Origin: Amblyomma americanum
Taxonomy: Eukaryota > Arthropoda > Arachnida > Ixodida > Ixodidae
NCBI RefSeq assembly: GCF_052857255.1
Contig: NC_135497.1
Span: 118,349,744 to 118,413,743, forward strand
Length of the DNA: 64,000 bases
Direction: 5' to 3'
The stretch's first letter is position 1, and each line of letters begins with the position of its first letter. This document shows positions 33,814 through 45,230 of the stretch, piece by piece. A program made the position numbers and the translations under genes. The notes under the pieces are model-generated. The model had not been told where the DNA came from. It did no database searches and saw nothing but the letters and a program-made list of their open reading frames with translations.

Positions 33814-35121
33814 ATGGCTCGGGCGCCCGCACCCTACTTCACGCTCCAGAACCCCCGCATCCCGAAGTCCTTCCACGGCGACCTCTTTGAGGACATGTAA
33901 GTCTGGTTGCAGTCCTACGGGCGAGTTGCCGAGTTCAACCAGTGGAATGACGCCGACCACCTCAGAAACGCCTTCTTCAGTCTAGACGACGGTTCTCGGA
34001 CCTGGTTTGAACACCGTGAAGACAAGTTATCCTCTTGGAGTGAGTTCTGGCATCGTCTCCTAGAAACATACGGCAGCTCGGATCGTCGCGTACGGGCAGA
34101 ACGCGGTCTGCAATCTCGCGTTCAGCTTCCAAATAAAGACGTTGCAGCGTATGTAGAGGTCATGACACGCCTCTTCAGGCTCGCGGACCTTGCAATGTCC
34201 GAGGACAAAAAGGTACACCATTTCATGCGTAGCATCAAGGAGCAACTTTTTGCTGGACTTGTCTGCAGCCCTCCGAAGACTGTAGCCGAGTTTCTCACTG
34301 AGTCTTCCACGAGCAAAAGGGTCCTTCAGCACAGAGCCTCCGCGTACGACCGACCCGTGACCGCCGCCACCGTTTCCAGTGAGTTACCATTCCACGGCAC
34401 CGAAGCCTCTCTGCTACGCGATCTCCTACTTTCGATTTTGCGCAACGAACTCCGCGAGCTGTACGGGACCCCTCCAACAGCTTCAAGCTCCATAGCGATC
34501 TTTGTCAGAGAGGTGGTTCAGCAAGCGCTCCGGCCGTCCTTTCCTGCCGAGGAGACTCGTCCATCCCCTCTTCCTGTCTCGCCTGACGGTCGTCTCCCAT
34601 ACGCTGAAGCCCTGGGGTGCCCTGCGCCGGCCTCAAAGTCCTTCGTTCCGGCCCCTGCTGAAGTTCCGGGGCCGCCTGCGCCCGTGTTGCTGTACGTGGA
34701 AGCTCCCCGACCATCCTCGCACAAATCCGACGTGTGGCGCACATCCGACCGACGCCCCCTATGGTTTCACTGCGGCAAACCAGGTCACCTGTATCGGCAC
34801 TGCCCCTACCGCTGCCTAGGCCTCGCCGGGTTTCCCGCCGATTCTCCTCGACCCCGCTATGGCGAGCGACCTCGGGCCGTCGCGGATTTCCGTAAGACCA
34901 ACGTTGGCTTCAGTCTCGTCGCCAGCAGGTTCGATCACCATCCCCAGGGGTCGTCCTTCACCATCTACCGCGAGTTTTTCCCGGGCGGGGTAAGGCCGGT
35001 CACCCAGCCCACGTCGGAAAAACTGCAGCCAGCGACCTTAGCGGTTGGGCTCGCTGGACATCGTTGTGCGGGGGACCCCTATCGACGCGGACACGACATG
35101 CCAACGCCTCGACGGTTCTGA
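33814..35121 (+). pseudogene. Gypsy gag, broken
   Basis: The frame opens at ATG 33814 (MARAPAPYFTLQNPRIPKSF), meets a TAA at 33898-33900 and continues in the same frame to 35121. It contains the retrotransposon Gag capsid block (FNQWNDADHLRNAFFSL, WSEFWHRLLETYG, YVEVMTRLFRLADL) and a CCHC knuckle near 34765 reading WFHCGKPGHLYRHC, where the first Cys has become Trp. The nonsense codon and the lost zinc ligand both argue that it is inactive. An intact Gag would package the element RNA. Confidence 0.75.
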
Positions 35122-35391
35122 AGTCCGCGGTCACCGTTCCCTGCGACACAACGACGCGTCGACGGTTTCGAGTTCCGCACTACCCATTCGCTTCGACACG
35201 TCGAAGCTCACACCTGACGGCGCCTCGACGATTACGACGTCCGTACTCTCCTATCCCTTTAACGCACTGACGCCATTACAAAGCACACACCCCGCCGACG
35301 AATTCCCGGTGCCGAAGCCAGCAGACAACAACGCCTGAGCCCGATCATCCCCTCCGGAGCCTCCAACTCGCGAGCGGCTTTCCTTAGATAT

Positions 35392-36240
35392 ACGTGTGAT
35401 AGTGGATCTTCGCCACGTTCGAGCGTTATTATATACTGGTGCTGATCAATCGATTCTAAGCAGCCAGCTCGCCACCATTCAAAATGGTTCTCACGCCATG
35501 GGCTGGCGCGCACGTTCGCACTGCGGGCGGTCATCTGATTGCACCTCTCGGCATGTGCACCGTCCGAGTTCAAATCCGCGGGTCCACATATCTCATCTGC
35601 TCTCTTGTTCTGAACAACTGTTCGCCCGACCTCATCTTAGGTGTCGGATTTCTACCTGAATATGGGGCGATTATTGACCTACGCGATAACAATGTCACGT
35701 TTTCGAGTGAGAATGCTGCCGCCCTCAGCGATAAACCGCGACCAAGCCAGACGCTTCGAGTTTCTACGGACACCGTCACACTGCCGGTTCGAACAATTAA
35801 GCGCCTTCATTACTGTTGAGAGCGAATCATTTCAGGACGGTTACGTCATCGCCGAAACCAACCTTTTATTACTGCTGACGCAAAGCGCGTCCGTGGCCAG
35901 CAGTCTGATCCATCTTAATAGTGGCCAGTCACAGGTATTTGCTACCAATTTTACGCATGAGCATCGCCATCTTTTTCGCGGAACTTCAGTAGCCTTTGTC
36001 GAACGCATCTCCGACGTTTCAGAATGCTTCTCCTCAGAACCAGTGCAGCATCCTTTCTCCCTCGAGAGCCTCGATGTCAACTCCGCGCTGTTAACCAGCC
36101 AACGCGAACTGGTGTGCGCACTATTGCTCGAAAACAGAGAGTGTTTCGCGTGCACGTCGAAAGTGCGTCAAACGACCATAGCCAAGCACAACATTGTAAC
36201 GTACGATGACGTACAATCCTTCAACGTCTTTGTGCCTTAG
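35392..36240 (+). pseudogene. Gypsy protease and adjoining pol N-terminus, broken
   Basis: The block ALLYTGADQSILSSQL matches an aspartic protease active site, but the catalytic Asp of DTGA is Tyr here. The sequence continues in a shifted frame (LILGVGFLPEYGAIIDL, a protease C-terminal block) and again in another frame to 36240, ending in a stop. The reverse transcriptase that should follow is missing. Confidence 0.65.
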
Positions 36241-37815
36241 CACCACCCAGATATACATATACAGTCTGAGACGTGAGATGCCGTACTGGGATGCCATCTC
36301 TGCGTGAATCCTTCATCCCGTACTCCGAACTCAAGTTACAATTTTTTTCCGTGAGCTCAGCTCAGTGTAAATACATCTAACAATGCACTTAGTCCTCGGT
36401 AATATGGAAACTCACTCTACAGACAATGGACATGGTGAAATGAACATGACTCGTTCTGGCTAATGCCTTTTTCTTGCGTTAACTGCACAGCGATGAAAAC
36501 AATCTCAACTTGCACCAGACCTTTCGTTTCCTGTATTTTGAAGGGAGTACAAAGAGGAAGGCAGTGTGAAAGTGCTAGTGCCTGGTTGATGGTCTTGTGG
36601 TTTCATGTTTTGCAGTGCCCCAATATTCCCGGTCGACGCGCATTACTGCTTGCAGTATTGCAAGAATTACTTTGAAGTAACTCTCTTTGTAGCTAGTACT
36701 AGGTTAAAAGCTGCATGCAGCAGTTTTCAGCCGACTATGTACAGATAAGTACTAGCTGTTAGTGCATTGCGAATGCTTATAGGTAGCCTGAAATCACAAT
36801 GAGACACCATCACGTGTCTCATAAACCATGTTATTTTTAATATAATAGCGTCCAGAATAATGCCCTGAAAGGTCACAAGGTTTTGTTCAATTTTTACTAG
36901 ATTCCAAACCATATGTAGATGCACACGCTACTCATGAACTGTTTTTTAATGCAGGATTGTATTTAAAAGCTAAATATTCAAATCTGTCCACGTATTTTTT
37001 GCCCTCCTATCCGGGAATCCGTCCATGCACACGACGAGAAAACTGAAGCAGAAAAGAGCTCGAGGCTACGTGGAAGTGTTAGTGCGGTTCGAATCAACGA
37101 CTTTAAAATGCCAGTATGGTTAAGTGCTGGCTTTGGACGTTTGTGACGACGCGAGCCGATAGCACTGCTGCTACTGCCATCTGACTGCTGCTGCTGCTGC
37201 TGATATTGAATGAAAGGTAGGAAAGTGCAGCGGCCTGACTACAAGTTTCTTCTAGGCCGCTATCACTGCCGAGTGCAGATTGAGCAGCCACGACCACCGG
37301 AGTGAGTGCTGAAACAACAGGTGCCCCTTTTTACCTAAGAAGCTTATGGCAAATCCTTTTGGAAAGACCACAGCACTGTTCAGGTATCCTGAGAAGTTGG
37401 CACGAGACACAATCGAAGATTTCCTTATCAGTACATTATCAAGAAATTGCTTTTACGAATGCCGCACGATCTGCATGTCTTGTTTTTTCGCGAGGTCTCC
37501 ATATTTCCGCGAAAATGTCTGCTTATTCTATTGCCTCCCAAACATTTTTCCAGAAAGTGATAAAAGATACCTGTTTTAGAATCTGGTTTTTGATTTTCAT
37601 GATTTTACAAAGAAGCAGAAGGACTGAAATAACTATAAACCGAACTTTTATACATGCACAAAATACAAAAATAACTGAATAAATATCACAAAAGTTCGCT
37701 TTCACACCAATATATTTGCCGCAGTTTGGATTCTACGGCACACCTCTTTTCAGAGTTCAGGTTAGTGCCTAGCGTTCACCCGAAACGATGTTTCACATGT
37801 TAAGTAGTTCAAAGT
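36241..37815. other. No recognised gene
   Basis: AT-rich sequence with short frames only. A (CTG)n run of six units lies near 37185. Nothing with splice or domain support. Confidence 0.5.
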
Positions 37816-37818
37816 AGT

Positions 37819-38330
37819 CATCATGACCATCAGCTTGACTGCACTCACTGCAGGGCACAGGCCTCTCCCAAGCTTGCCCAATTAACCTTGTCCTCTGCCA
37901 GCTGCGTCTACCGTTTCCCCACAAATTTCTCAATCTCATACGCCCACCTAACTTACTTGAGCCCCCTGGAACACTTGCCTGCTCTTTGAATCCCCACCAT
38001 TACCCATAAGGACTAGCGGTTATCTTGCCTTCGCATTACATGTGCTGACCAAATTCAATTCTTCCTCATGATTTCGACTACGATGTAACTAAGCCGCGTT
38101 TGTTCCCTCACCCACTCTACCTGCTTCAGCTCTCTTAATATTACATTTCTCATCTTTCTTTCCTTAGCTCTCTGACTTGTCCTCAACTTAAGCTACGCCA
38201 TTTTTGCTAGCCAGCCTTCACGTTTTTGCCCCATAGGTGAGTACCGGTAAGAGACCGCTGTTATATACTTTTCTCGTGAGGGATGTTGATAAACCGCCAT
38301 CCACGGGAAGCGAGTACTTTCATGCGCCTC
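37819..38330 (-). mobile_element. 3' end of an RTE-type LINE
   Basis: On the minus strand it reads from GAGAAAAGTATATAACAGCG through the C-terminal RTE region to GGGAGAGGCCTGTGCCCTGC and ends in AGCTGATGGTCATGATGA, a degraded form of the (GAT)n tail typical of RTE 3' ends. It aligns with 41645-42110 of the plus-strand RTE. Confidence 0.8.
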
Positions 38331-38599
38331 GAGGCTACAGGGAACCTTTTGTGCTATTCGCGAAGACTTATCTTTTACAGTGAGACATGCACGCTGGAAG
38401 CTTTTGCAGTATGCTCGTGCCTTGGAAAAGCCTTGTAAGCTACGGCGGGACAAACTGGCAGTAAATTGGAAATGTTCGTTTTATCACCAGAAACATAGCC
38501 AAGTTATCGAGACTAATAAAAGATAGCTAGAAAGAAGATACAGGACTAGCCGCAGCCTTTCTACTAGGGGCCGGCAAGACTGTTCTGCATCTGTACTGC

Positions 38600-40278
38600 A
38601 GCCCTTGACCGTTCGTTGTAAACTGCCGAAGCATGAAAAATAAAATAGATGACTTTGCAGCTCTAGTATCTGCCGTTAGGCACATATTGTCGTTGCCGCA
38701 GAATCTTGGCTTCATGATTCTATTCTGGACACTGAATATTTCCCAACTGGTTTCGAAATATATCGTCGTGACAGGAATACCCAGGGATGATGTGTGTTCC
38801 TGCATGCTTGTGAATCCTTGCCTGCGATCTGCTGCTTTGTCCTCGCCTCTGGAGTGCGGCGAATCAGTTTGGTGCAATGTGCAGTTAGATAATGGTCTTC
38901 ACTTAGCTGTTGGCTCGTTCTACCGTTCTCCTGCATGTACTAATCCTGACGTTTTTAAATAGCTATCAAACTTTTTATCTTCGCATAACCTAGATGTTGC
39001 TTTAGGTGGTGATCTTAATATGCCCACTATCCAGAGGGACAACCATGAATGCAATATGACAGACTCGAGTGCCTTATCAGTAGGTTTTTCTGAATTTATT
39101 TTAGCTAATGACCTGTACCGATGAGTCAGTTGCAGAGCCAGCAAGGCAATGAAGTAACGGTGCTTCTATCCTCGACTTAATTTTTACTAACATACCGTCC
39201 ATCACTAGTGACATTATGGGCGTTCCGGGAGTAAGTGACCATGACTGCGTTGTTTGCACATCTTATGCCTGTTAACTCTCGAATAGCACGTGCGGGAACC
39301 AGAAAGGTTTATTTCTATGAAAATGGTGATTATACTCCCATCTGCACTCAGCTTAAATCTTCCTTACGTGAATTCACTGCGGCCGGTGAAAGTTTAGATT
39401 GTAATGTGTTGTGGTTAATGTTTACACATATACTTGAAAGCTTAATTGCTCAGTATATCTCTAGTAAAGATATGGCTTGTAAAAGGCGAGCTGATAAGCC
39501 ATGTGTGACTCGCGAGACTTGTTTGTTTATCAGAACAAAAGACACCGCCTCCTATGCAGGTACAAAAAGAGCAATTATCGCTCTCTATGACTCCTTAAAG
39601 CGTCTTGGCATTGGAATATAAATTAATAATTTGGTAGCCAAACGCGACTATTTTTATGCTTTGGGAGATAAGCTGGAAAACCACTTCTAAGGAAATGTGA
39701 AAATTTTTAAAATCGAAAGGAAGAGCGCCCGTAGGAATCCCAAACTTAGTAGATTGTAACGGTGTACTGGTGGATGTTGATTATAAGAAGGCCTTTTCAT
39801 TTAACACTTAATTCGAGTCAGTTTTCACTCCGCCTTATTCTGGAAAATTTACTCCAGTCTCTAAGGCACTAACGAGTGATACTACTGACCAGGTTATTAC
39901 GCACAGTGGTGTAGCAAAATTACTTCAATATATTAAAGCTGGTTCTGCAGGTGGGCCCAACGGTCTTCCTGCGTATGTCCCGCGGGTCCGCTCTAGTGTA
40001 ATTGCTCACTATTTAGTGATTTTGTTCAACAAATCGCTTTAATCCAGCCCTCTTCCTGACGAGTGTAAAATGGCTGATGTAGTTCCTTTTCGCAAACGTG
40101 GCTCAAAGAATAGTGTCGCTAATTAGAGGCCTATCTTCCTTACTTGTATTTGTTTCAAATTAATGGAGCACATCATTTACAGTTCCGTGATGAAACACCT
40201 CGAAAGGTATAAATTCCTGACCGACTCCCAACATGGTTTCAGGTCTGGTCGCTCATGCATGACACAATTAACCGAAAC
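38600..40278 (+). mobile_element. CR1-like LINE, 5' half (endonuclease to start of RT)
   Basis: Blocks in order: NKIDDFAALVSAVR (start of the endonuclease), SVWCNVQLDNGLHLAVGSFY with ALGGDLNMP (endonuclease core), IMGVPGVSDHDCV, the linker KVYFYENGDY, and RT N-terminal pieces (DSQHGFRSGRSCMTQL). Stops and frame changes throughout mean it is inactive. It is interrupted at about 40280 by an RTE insertion and resumes at about 42150. Confidence 0.8.
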
Positions 40279-40284
40279 GCCAAA

Positions 40285-42150
40285 GCATGAGGGCGTCTAA
40301 CCCTACCGACAGAAGAGAAGTGACAGAGCTAATTGAAGTTAATAAATGAGCGCAAGATAGGCGACATAAGAAAGTTTAATATGGAGAGAATCGAGCATGC
40401 TCTAAAGAATGGAGGTAGCCTAAAAGCGGTAAAGAGGAAACTAGGCATAGGTAAAAATCAGATGTATACGTTAAGATACAAGGAGGGCAACACCATTAGC
40501 GATATGAATAGATAGTTAACGTAGCCGAAGAGTTCTACACAAATCTGTACAGTAGCCAATGTAATCAGAGCCTTAATGAGAGAGACAGTAGCGCACACCA
40601 TTGCATCATCCCGCCAGTAATAAAAGAGGAAGTAAAGACAGCCTTAGGAGAAATTGAAAAGCAGCAGGGGAGGATCAGGTAGCATCAGATCTGTTGAAGG
40701 ATGGGGAGGAGATCGTGCTAGAAAAACTAGCCACCCTGTATACGCAATGCCTATTGACCTCGACAGTACCAGGAGCTTGGAAGAATGCAAATATCTTAAT
40801 TCATGAGAAGGGAGATGCCAATGACTTGAAAAAAACAGATCGATCAGCTTAGTATCCGTTGCCTACAAGGTATTTACTAAGGTAATCGCTAATAGAGTCC
40901 GGGCAACCTAAGACTTTAATCAACCAAATAATCAGGAAGGCTTTCGTAAAGGATATTCCACAATAGATCATATTCACACTATCAATCAGCTGATAGAGAA
41001 ATGCGCGGAAAATAACCAACCTCGATATATAGCCTTCATTGATTACGAGAAAGCATTCGACTCAGTGGAAACCTCAGCAGTCATAAAGGCATTGCGTAAT
41101 CAGGGTGTAGAAGAGCCTTATGTCAAAATACTGTAAGATATATATAGCAACTGCACAGCTACTATAGTCTTCCATAAAGTCAGCAATAAAATTCCAATAA
41201 GGAAGGGCGTCAGGCATGGAGACACGATCTCGCCAATGCTATTCACCGCCTCTTTGCAGGAGGTATTCTGAGGCCTAAATTGGGAACAGTTGGGAATAGG
41301 AGTAAATGAAGGGTACATAGATAATCCGCGATTCGCTGATGACACTGCCTTGCTGAGTCACTCAGAAGGTGAACTGCAAATTATGATCAATGAGTTAGAC
41401 AGGCAGAGCAGAACGCCGGGTCTAAAAATTAACATACAGAAAACCAAGGTAATGTTCAACAGTCAAGCAAAAGAACAGCAGTTCACTATTAGCAGCAAGG
41501 GCCTGGAAGTGGTAAAGCAATATGTCTACTTTGGGCAGGTGGTGGCCGCTGATCCGGATCATCAGATGGAAATAACTACAAGGATAAGAATGGGGTGGAG
41601 AGCATATGGCAGGTTCTCTCAGATCATGAATGGCAGTTTACCAATTTTCTTTAAGAGAAAAGTGTACAACAGCTGTATCTTACCGGTACTCACCAAGGGG
41701 GCAGAAACGTGCAGGTTTACGAAAAGGGCTAAGCTTAAGTTAAGCATAACGCAGCGAGCCATGGAGAGAAAAATGATAGGTGGAACGTTAAGAGACCGGA
41801 AGCGGGAAGAGTGGGTGAGAGAACAAACGCGAGTGAATGACATCCTAGTAGAAATCAAGAGGAAGAAATGGGCTTGGGCAAGGCATGTAACGCAAAGGGA
41901 AGATAACCGCTGACCTTTAAGGCTAACGGAGTGAATTCCAAGAGAAAGTTAGCGTAGCAGAGGGCGGCAGAAGGTTAGGTGGGCGGATGAGATTAAGAAG
42001 TTTGCAGGTAAAGCGTGGATGCAGCTGGCAGAGGAAAGGGTTAATTGGAGAGACATCGGAGAGGCGTTTGCCCTGCAGTGGGCGTAGTAAGGCTGATGAT
42101 GATGATGATGGTAGTGGTGGTGATAATGATGATGATGATGGTGATGATGA
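40285..42150 (+). mobile_element. RTE-type LINE inserted into the CR1-like element
   Basis: 5'-truncated RTE. RT blocks: NIRKFNMERIEHALKNGG-type linker, KVSNKIPIRKGVRHGDTISP (41185), then an intact frame 41290-41913 with FADDTALLSHSEGELQ (FADD catalytic motif), IQKTKVMFN and the RTE-specific C-terminal domain. The frame continues after a TGA as KVRWADEIKKFAGKAWMQLA to about 42090, followed by a (GAT)n/(GGT)n microsatellite tail (42097-42150), the usual RTE 3' end. It lies in the same orientation as its host element. Confidence 0.85.
41290..41913 (+). CDS. RTE reverse transcriptase, C-terminal half (fragment)
   Basis: 207 codons from before the FADD active site to the C-terminal region, where WVREQTRVNDILVEIKRKKW is typical of RTE elements. 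The upstream part of the RT is present but broken by stops, so no functional enzyme is expected. Confidence 0.75.
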   Translation: MGIGVNEGYIDNPRFADDTALLSHSEGELQIMINELDRQSRTPGLKINIQKTKVMFNSQAKEQQFTISSKGLEVVKQYVYFGQVVAADPDHQMEITTRIRMGWRAYGRFSQIMNGSLPIFFKRKVYNSCILPVLTKGAETCRFTKRAKLKLSITQRAMERKMIGGTLRDRKREEWVREQTRVNDILVEIKRKKWAWARHVTQREDNR

Positions 42151-43010
42151 TGACAGTTTCCCATGTCCTGTTACTCCATAACCTATAGTTTCTTGGCGTA
42201 CAAAGCAAATTGTTTCAATGGAATAATGATTACCTGCATGGGCGCAAGCAACGCGTTTTAATAAATGGTGCTTTTCAAACGCTGCAGTGGTCACTTCTCG
42301 TGTCCCGCAGGGATCTGTGTTGGGGCCTTTAGTGTTCTTAATCTATGTCAATGACATAGTCGAAAGTGTGACTTTCCAGGCGTGGCTATACACGGACAAC
42401 TGTGTTTTGTATCGTTCTACTAAAGCACCATGTTACTGAGATAATCTTCAGCAAAACTTATACCGCATTCAACTCTGGTGCGATAAATGGAAAATGTGTT
42501 TGAATACTGCAAAATGTTACTGTATTTCTTTTACGCTCAGGGGCAGTCCAATTTTGCCTCACTACCTTTAAAACAACTAACCTTTAAATAAACAACCGTT
42601 TATAAATATTTTGGTGTTTATTTTTCTGCTGACCTGACTTGGAAAAAACAAACCGAATATATTGTCAAAGGCAGCAGGAATGTTGAACTTCTTAAAGAGG
42701 AATTTCCGAGATGCACCTCAGAAGGTTAAGAAAATTTTGTATTTCACAAACATCAGATCTATTACGGAGTACGACTGCGCAGTCTGGGATCCTCAAATCG
42801 GGACCCATTGTGCTATGCTGAAGCGTGTACAGAATCGTGCAGCGCGATTTGTCGCAAGCAAATATTCTTTTAATGTCCGTAGTAGCTACATCAAGCATGG
42901 GTTGAACTGGTACTCACTGAAAAAGCGCCGTTTGGGAATTAAGTTACAACTTCTCTACCGGATTTACTGCAATAAAACTGCCATTAACCTAAATGTAGTT
43001 GGAGTCGGCG
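42150..43010 (+). mobile_element. CR1-like LINE, 3' half
   Basis: Resumes right after the RTE tail with the sequence for PHVLLLHNL (the RT block AFDTVPH), then DYLHGRKQRVLINGAF, and later EYIVSKAAGMLNFLKRNFRD and WDPQIGTHCAMLKRVQNRAA (42662-42870), the C-terminal block of CR1/Jockey-type LINEs. About 100 bp of the host element around the insertion point appear to be missing. Confidence 0.8.
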
Positions 43011-43064
43011 CCTGCCCTTTCGTGTCTGAGTTCGTCTTTTTAGCGCCAGTGGAACTTTTCCTTT

Positions 43065-43390
43065 ATTCATCCTACGCAAGCGATCCTCCTCTGACGCCGT
43101 CGCCTTCTTTCCCCGAGGGCAGAGGGAGAGAAGGCGGCACGAAAAGGGACGAAAACTTCAGCGGCACGAAAAGGCAGAAAGAGAGGCGTACCGGTACAAC
43201 CCAGAGGCGTTGTGGTCGCTGTAGCTTTTAGGCGCCGGACTGCAGGTCTCACGATGAAGCCGCGCCTGCTTGTAAGTGGGAAAGCAAAATTTGGTGTTTG
43301 CCTCAAGGCATTCCTGTTTAGAGTTCGCGGGCGTGACAGGAGCACAGCCACGGTGCGGTGGGCAGAAGAGGGCGCACTCTGCGCAAACGT
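43065..43390 (-). repeat. Dispersed repeat, copy 2
   Basis: Minus-strand homologue of 18040-18345, beginning near CTTCTGCCCACCGCACCGTG and running into a GAATAAAGG near 43070. It lies directly after the CR1-like element. Confidence 0.55.
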
Positions 43391-43774
43391 ACGTCTCAGC
43401 TATGCCCTCGGGGCTCGCTTTCAACTGTATTTTTATCAGGAGCAGAGTTTTCATCAAAACCGAATTAGTGAGCCTTTTTGCTGCTGCTGTCCTGTGACAC
43501 AAGAAGCACTTTTTACTTTTGAGTTGCTGTGTTATGATCGGGCGAATTTATGGCGCTCCGGCTTGAACCATTTATTTAATTGACTGTTGTCCTTAGAAAG
43601 TGGGTTCCTGCGTTGTTTTCCATTCGCAAAAATCTTGGTCGGTTAAGCAGTCTGCCTCCGCGTAAAGTCGGCGCTTGCGATGTTAAAGCTAATGAAATAA
43701 TTGAATTATGAATTGAGAATAGTGGGGTTTCACGTCTTGAAGCAACACATGGACTCTAATTGCCAACGTACAGT

Positions 43775-43855
43775 TGAGGACTCTGGATCGATTTCGACCA
43801 CCGGGGGTTCTTCAACGTGCACTGGCATCGCTCAGCACACGGGCGCCAAAAGCGA
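43775..43855 (-). mobile_element. Short Ruka-like SINE fragment
   Basis: The minus strand reads GCCAGTGCACGTTGAAGAAC followed by CCCCGGTGGTCGAAATCGAT, the middle body of the Ruka-like SINE. The head and tail are missing. Confidence 0.65.
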
Positions 43856-44330
43856 CGTTGCGAATGCGCAATCTAAACAGCAAATACTTCTTGCGTGAGC
43901 CAGGCATATTCCCAAGCAGCACAGGTCATCGGCCCAATATTGCAACAGGATAGTCTCATCCTGGTCCTTTGTAAGCCCGGCCTTTGGCAATACGGTTCCA
44001 ATGTTTGGCCAATTACTTGTGCGCCTCGGGTTGGAGCTTCAGACACAATAAATCCTCGGTTTCTATCCCTGGCGTTGTGTGGCTGGAGCATGCACTGGTC
44101 AACAGAAAAAAAATGTTAAGAGAATAAAGGAAGCGCCGTCCGCGTTTCTTGTTCGCGTAAAACCTGTTCCTGGCGTTAAAATCTGGGACATATGATATGT
44201 ATTAAGAGCAAAAAGGGGTTCCTGATAACGTACTGGCGTTAGCGTGCGTGAACCGTCGTGGTTCTGAACCTATATCAGCTTCTGACTTGTGTTGGTGCTA
44301 ACCTCTCTCTGGAAAGGTATGCCTTTTGGA

Positions 44331-44575
44331 GCAGCCGCCTCGGTGGCTGAGTGGTTGCGGTGCTGTGCTGAAGACCCGAAACACGCGGATTCGATCCCGA
44401 CCGTGCTGGTCGCGTTTCGATGGAGGCGAAATGTTTGATACCCGTGTACTGTGGGATGACAGTGTATGTTAAAGAAATCTAGGTGGTCAAAATTAAATGG
44501 ATTCCTCCACGGCGGCGTACATCATAGACTACATCGGTTTTGCACGTTAAACCCCATAAAGAAAACTAAATCAAA
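44331..44575 (+). mobile_element. Complete Ruka-like tRNA-derived SINE with 9-bp target-site duplication
   Basis: The head is tRNA-like: A box TGGCTGAGTGG at 44344-44354 and B box GATTCGATCC near 44388-44397, the internal RNA polymerase III promoter. The body contains GATGGAGGCGAAATG, GTTAAAGAAATCTAGGTGGT and the end GCACGTTAAACCCCATAAA. It is flanked by CCTTTTGGA at 44322-44330 and 44576-44584, a perfect target-site duplication, so insertion was by LINE-type machinery and is relatively recent. It is the strongest lineage marker in the window; SINEs of this kind are known from metastriate ticks. Confidence 0.92.
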
Positions 44576-44599
44576 CCTTTTGGATGACGGTCACCGCTC

Positions 44600-45035
44600 T
44601 GTCCCGGTTATGCGTCGTCGTCTTTGTAGTTGGCTGCAAAATCACGTGAAAATGAAATTGAGGAAAAAAATCACGAGGGCTCTTAGCTTCGCCTGAAGAG
44701 TAGACGCGATAGCGCCTTCTTCTAATTTATCCTCTTTTTATTTCTTGTCCTTCTCATTTCTCATCGCTTGCTTATACAATATCACATTACAGATCACGGC
44801 CATCGATTACACTCGCAATTAACAATCATATAACTGATTACCAATCACCAATAAAAATAACCGATTACCAATCACTATCAAGGTTACACTCCATTCTACG
44901 ACACTACACACTCAAACACACCATTGGTTTCAGCAGACTGAAGCACGATAATAACGCCTATTCATTACGCGCAAATTTTTGATGCTTACTTAGCTCCCCC
45001 TCCCCTCTTTAGTTTGGCCGTGGCGGAAGAGTACT
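44600..45035. other. No recognised gene
   Basis: Sequence between the SINE and the Penelope-like element. It contains degenerate GATTACCAATCA-type short repeats near 44785-44885 but no coding or element structure that I can name. Confidence 0.5.
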
Positions 45036-45147
45036 TGCCTGTGTAAGTTCGAACAACAATGGTCAAAGCTTCGTATAGTGTAGATTCTTAGTCGAGCGTT
45101 TGACGGAATCCCGTCTGGCGAGGAGGGAACATGATAGCAGAAAAAGA

Positions 45148-45203
45148 GGAGCACTCGCCAAAAAAGAAAAAGGAAAAACAAAGACGTTTCGGGGCCCGTA
45201 CGG
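45148..45203 (+). repeat. PLE inverted repeat, left
   Basis: Pairs with 47408-47463. Begins GGAGCACTCGCC and ends GGGGCCCGTACGG. Confidence 0.9.
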
Positions 45204-45230
45204 CCCGTCTGCACGCCTTTTGGAAGGCAA

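Larger units (their letters stand above)
33480..36240 (+). mobile_element. Gypsy-type LTR retrotransposon remnant: LTR end, gag, protease
   Basis: The LTR end and leader (ACAAATTTGGTGGAGGTGGG, 33600) are followed by gag and then protease frames, and the sequence stops before any reverse transcriptase. Frames shift at least twice between 35121 and 35830. There is no 3' LTR. It lies between the collagen pseudogene and the LINE cluster on the right arm and is absent at the corresponding left-arm position. Confidence 0.8.

Noticed and set aside
41949..42164. His-rich minus-strand frame
   Set aside because: Antisense of the (GAT)n tail of the RTE element.
44466..44696. Frame starting inside the SINE
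   Set aside because: It reads through the SINE tail into flanking DNA and has no independent support.
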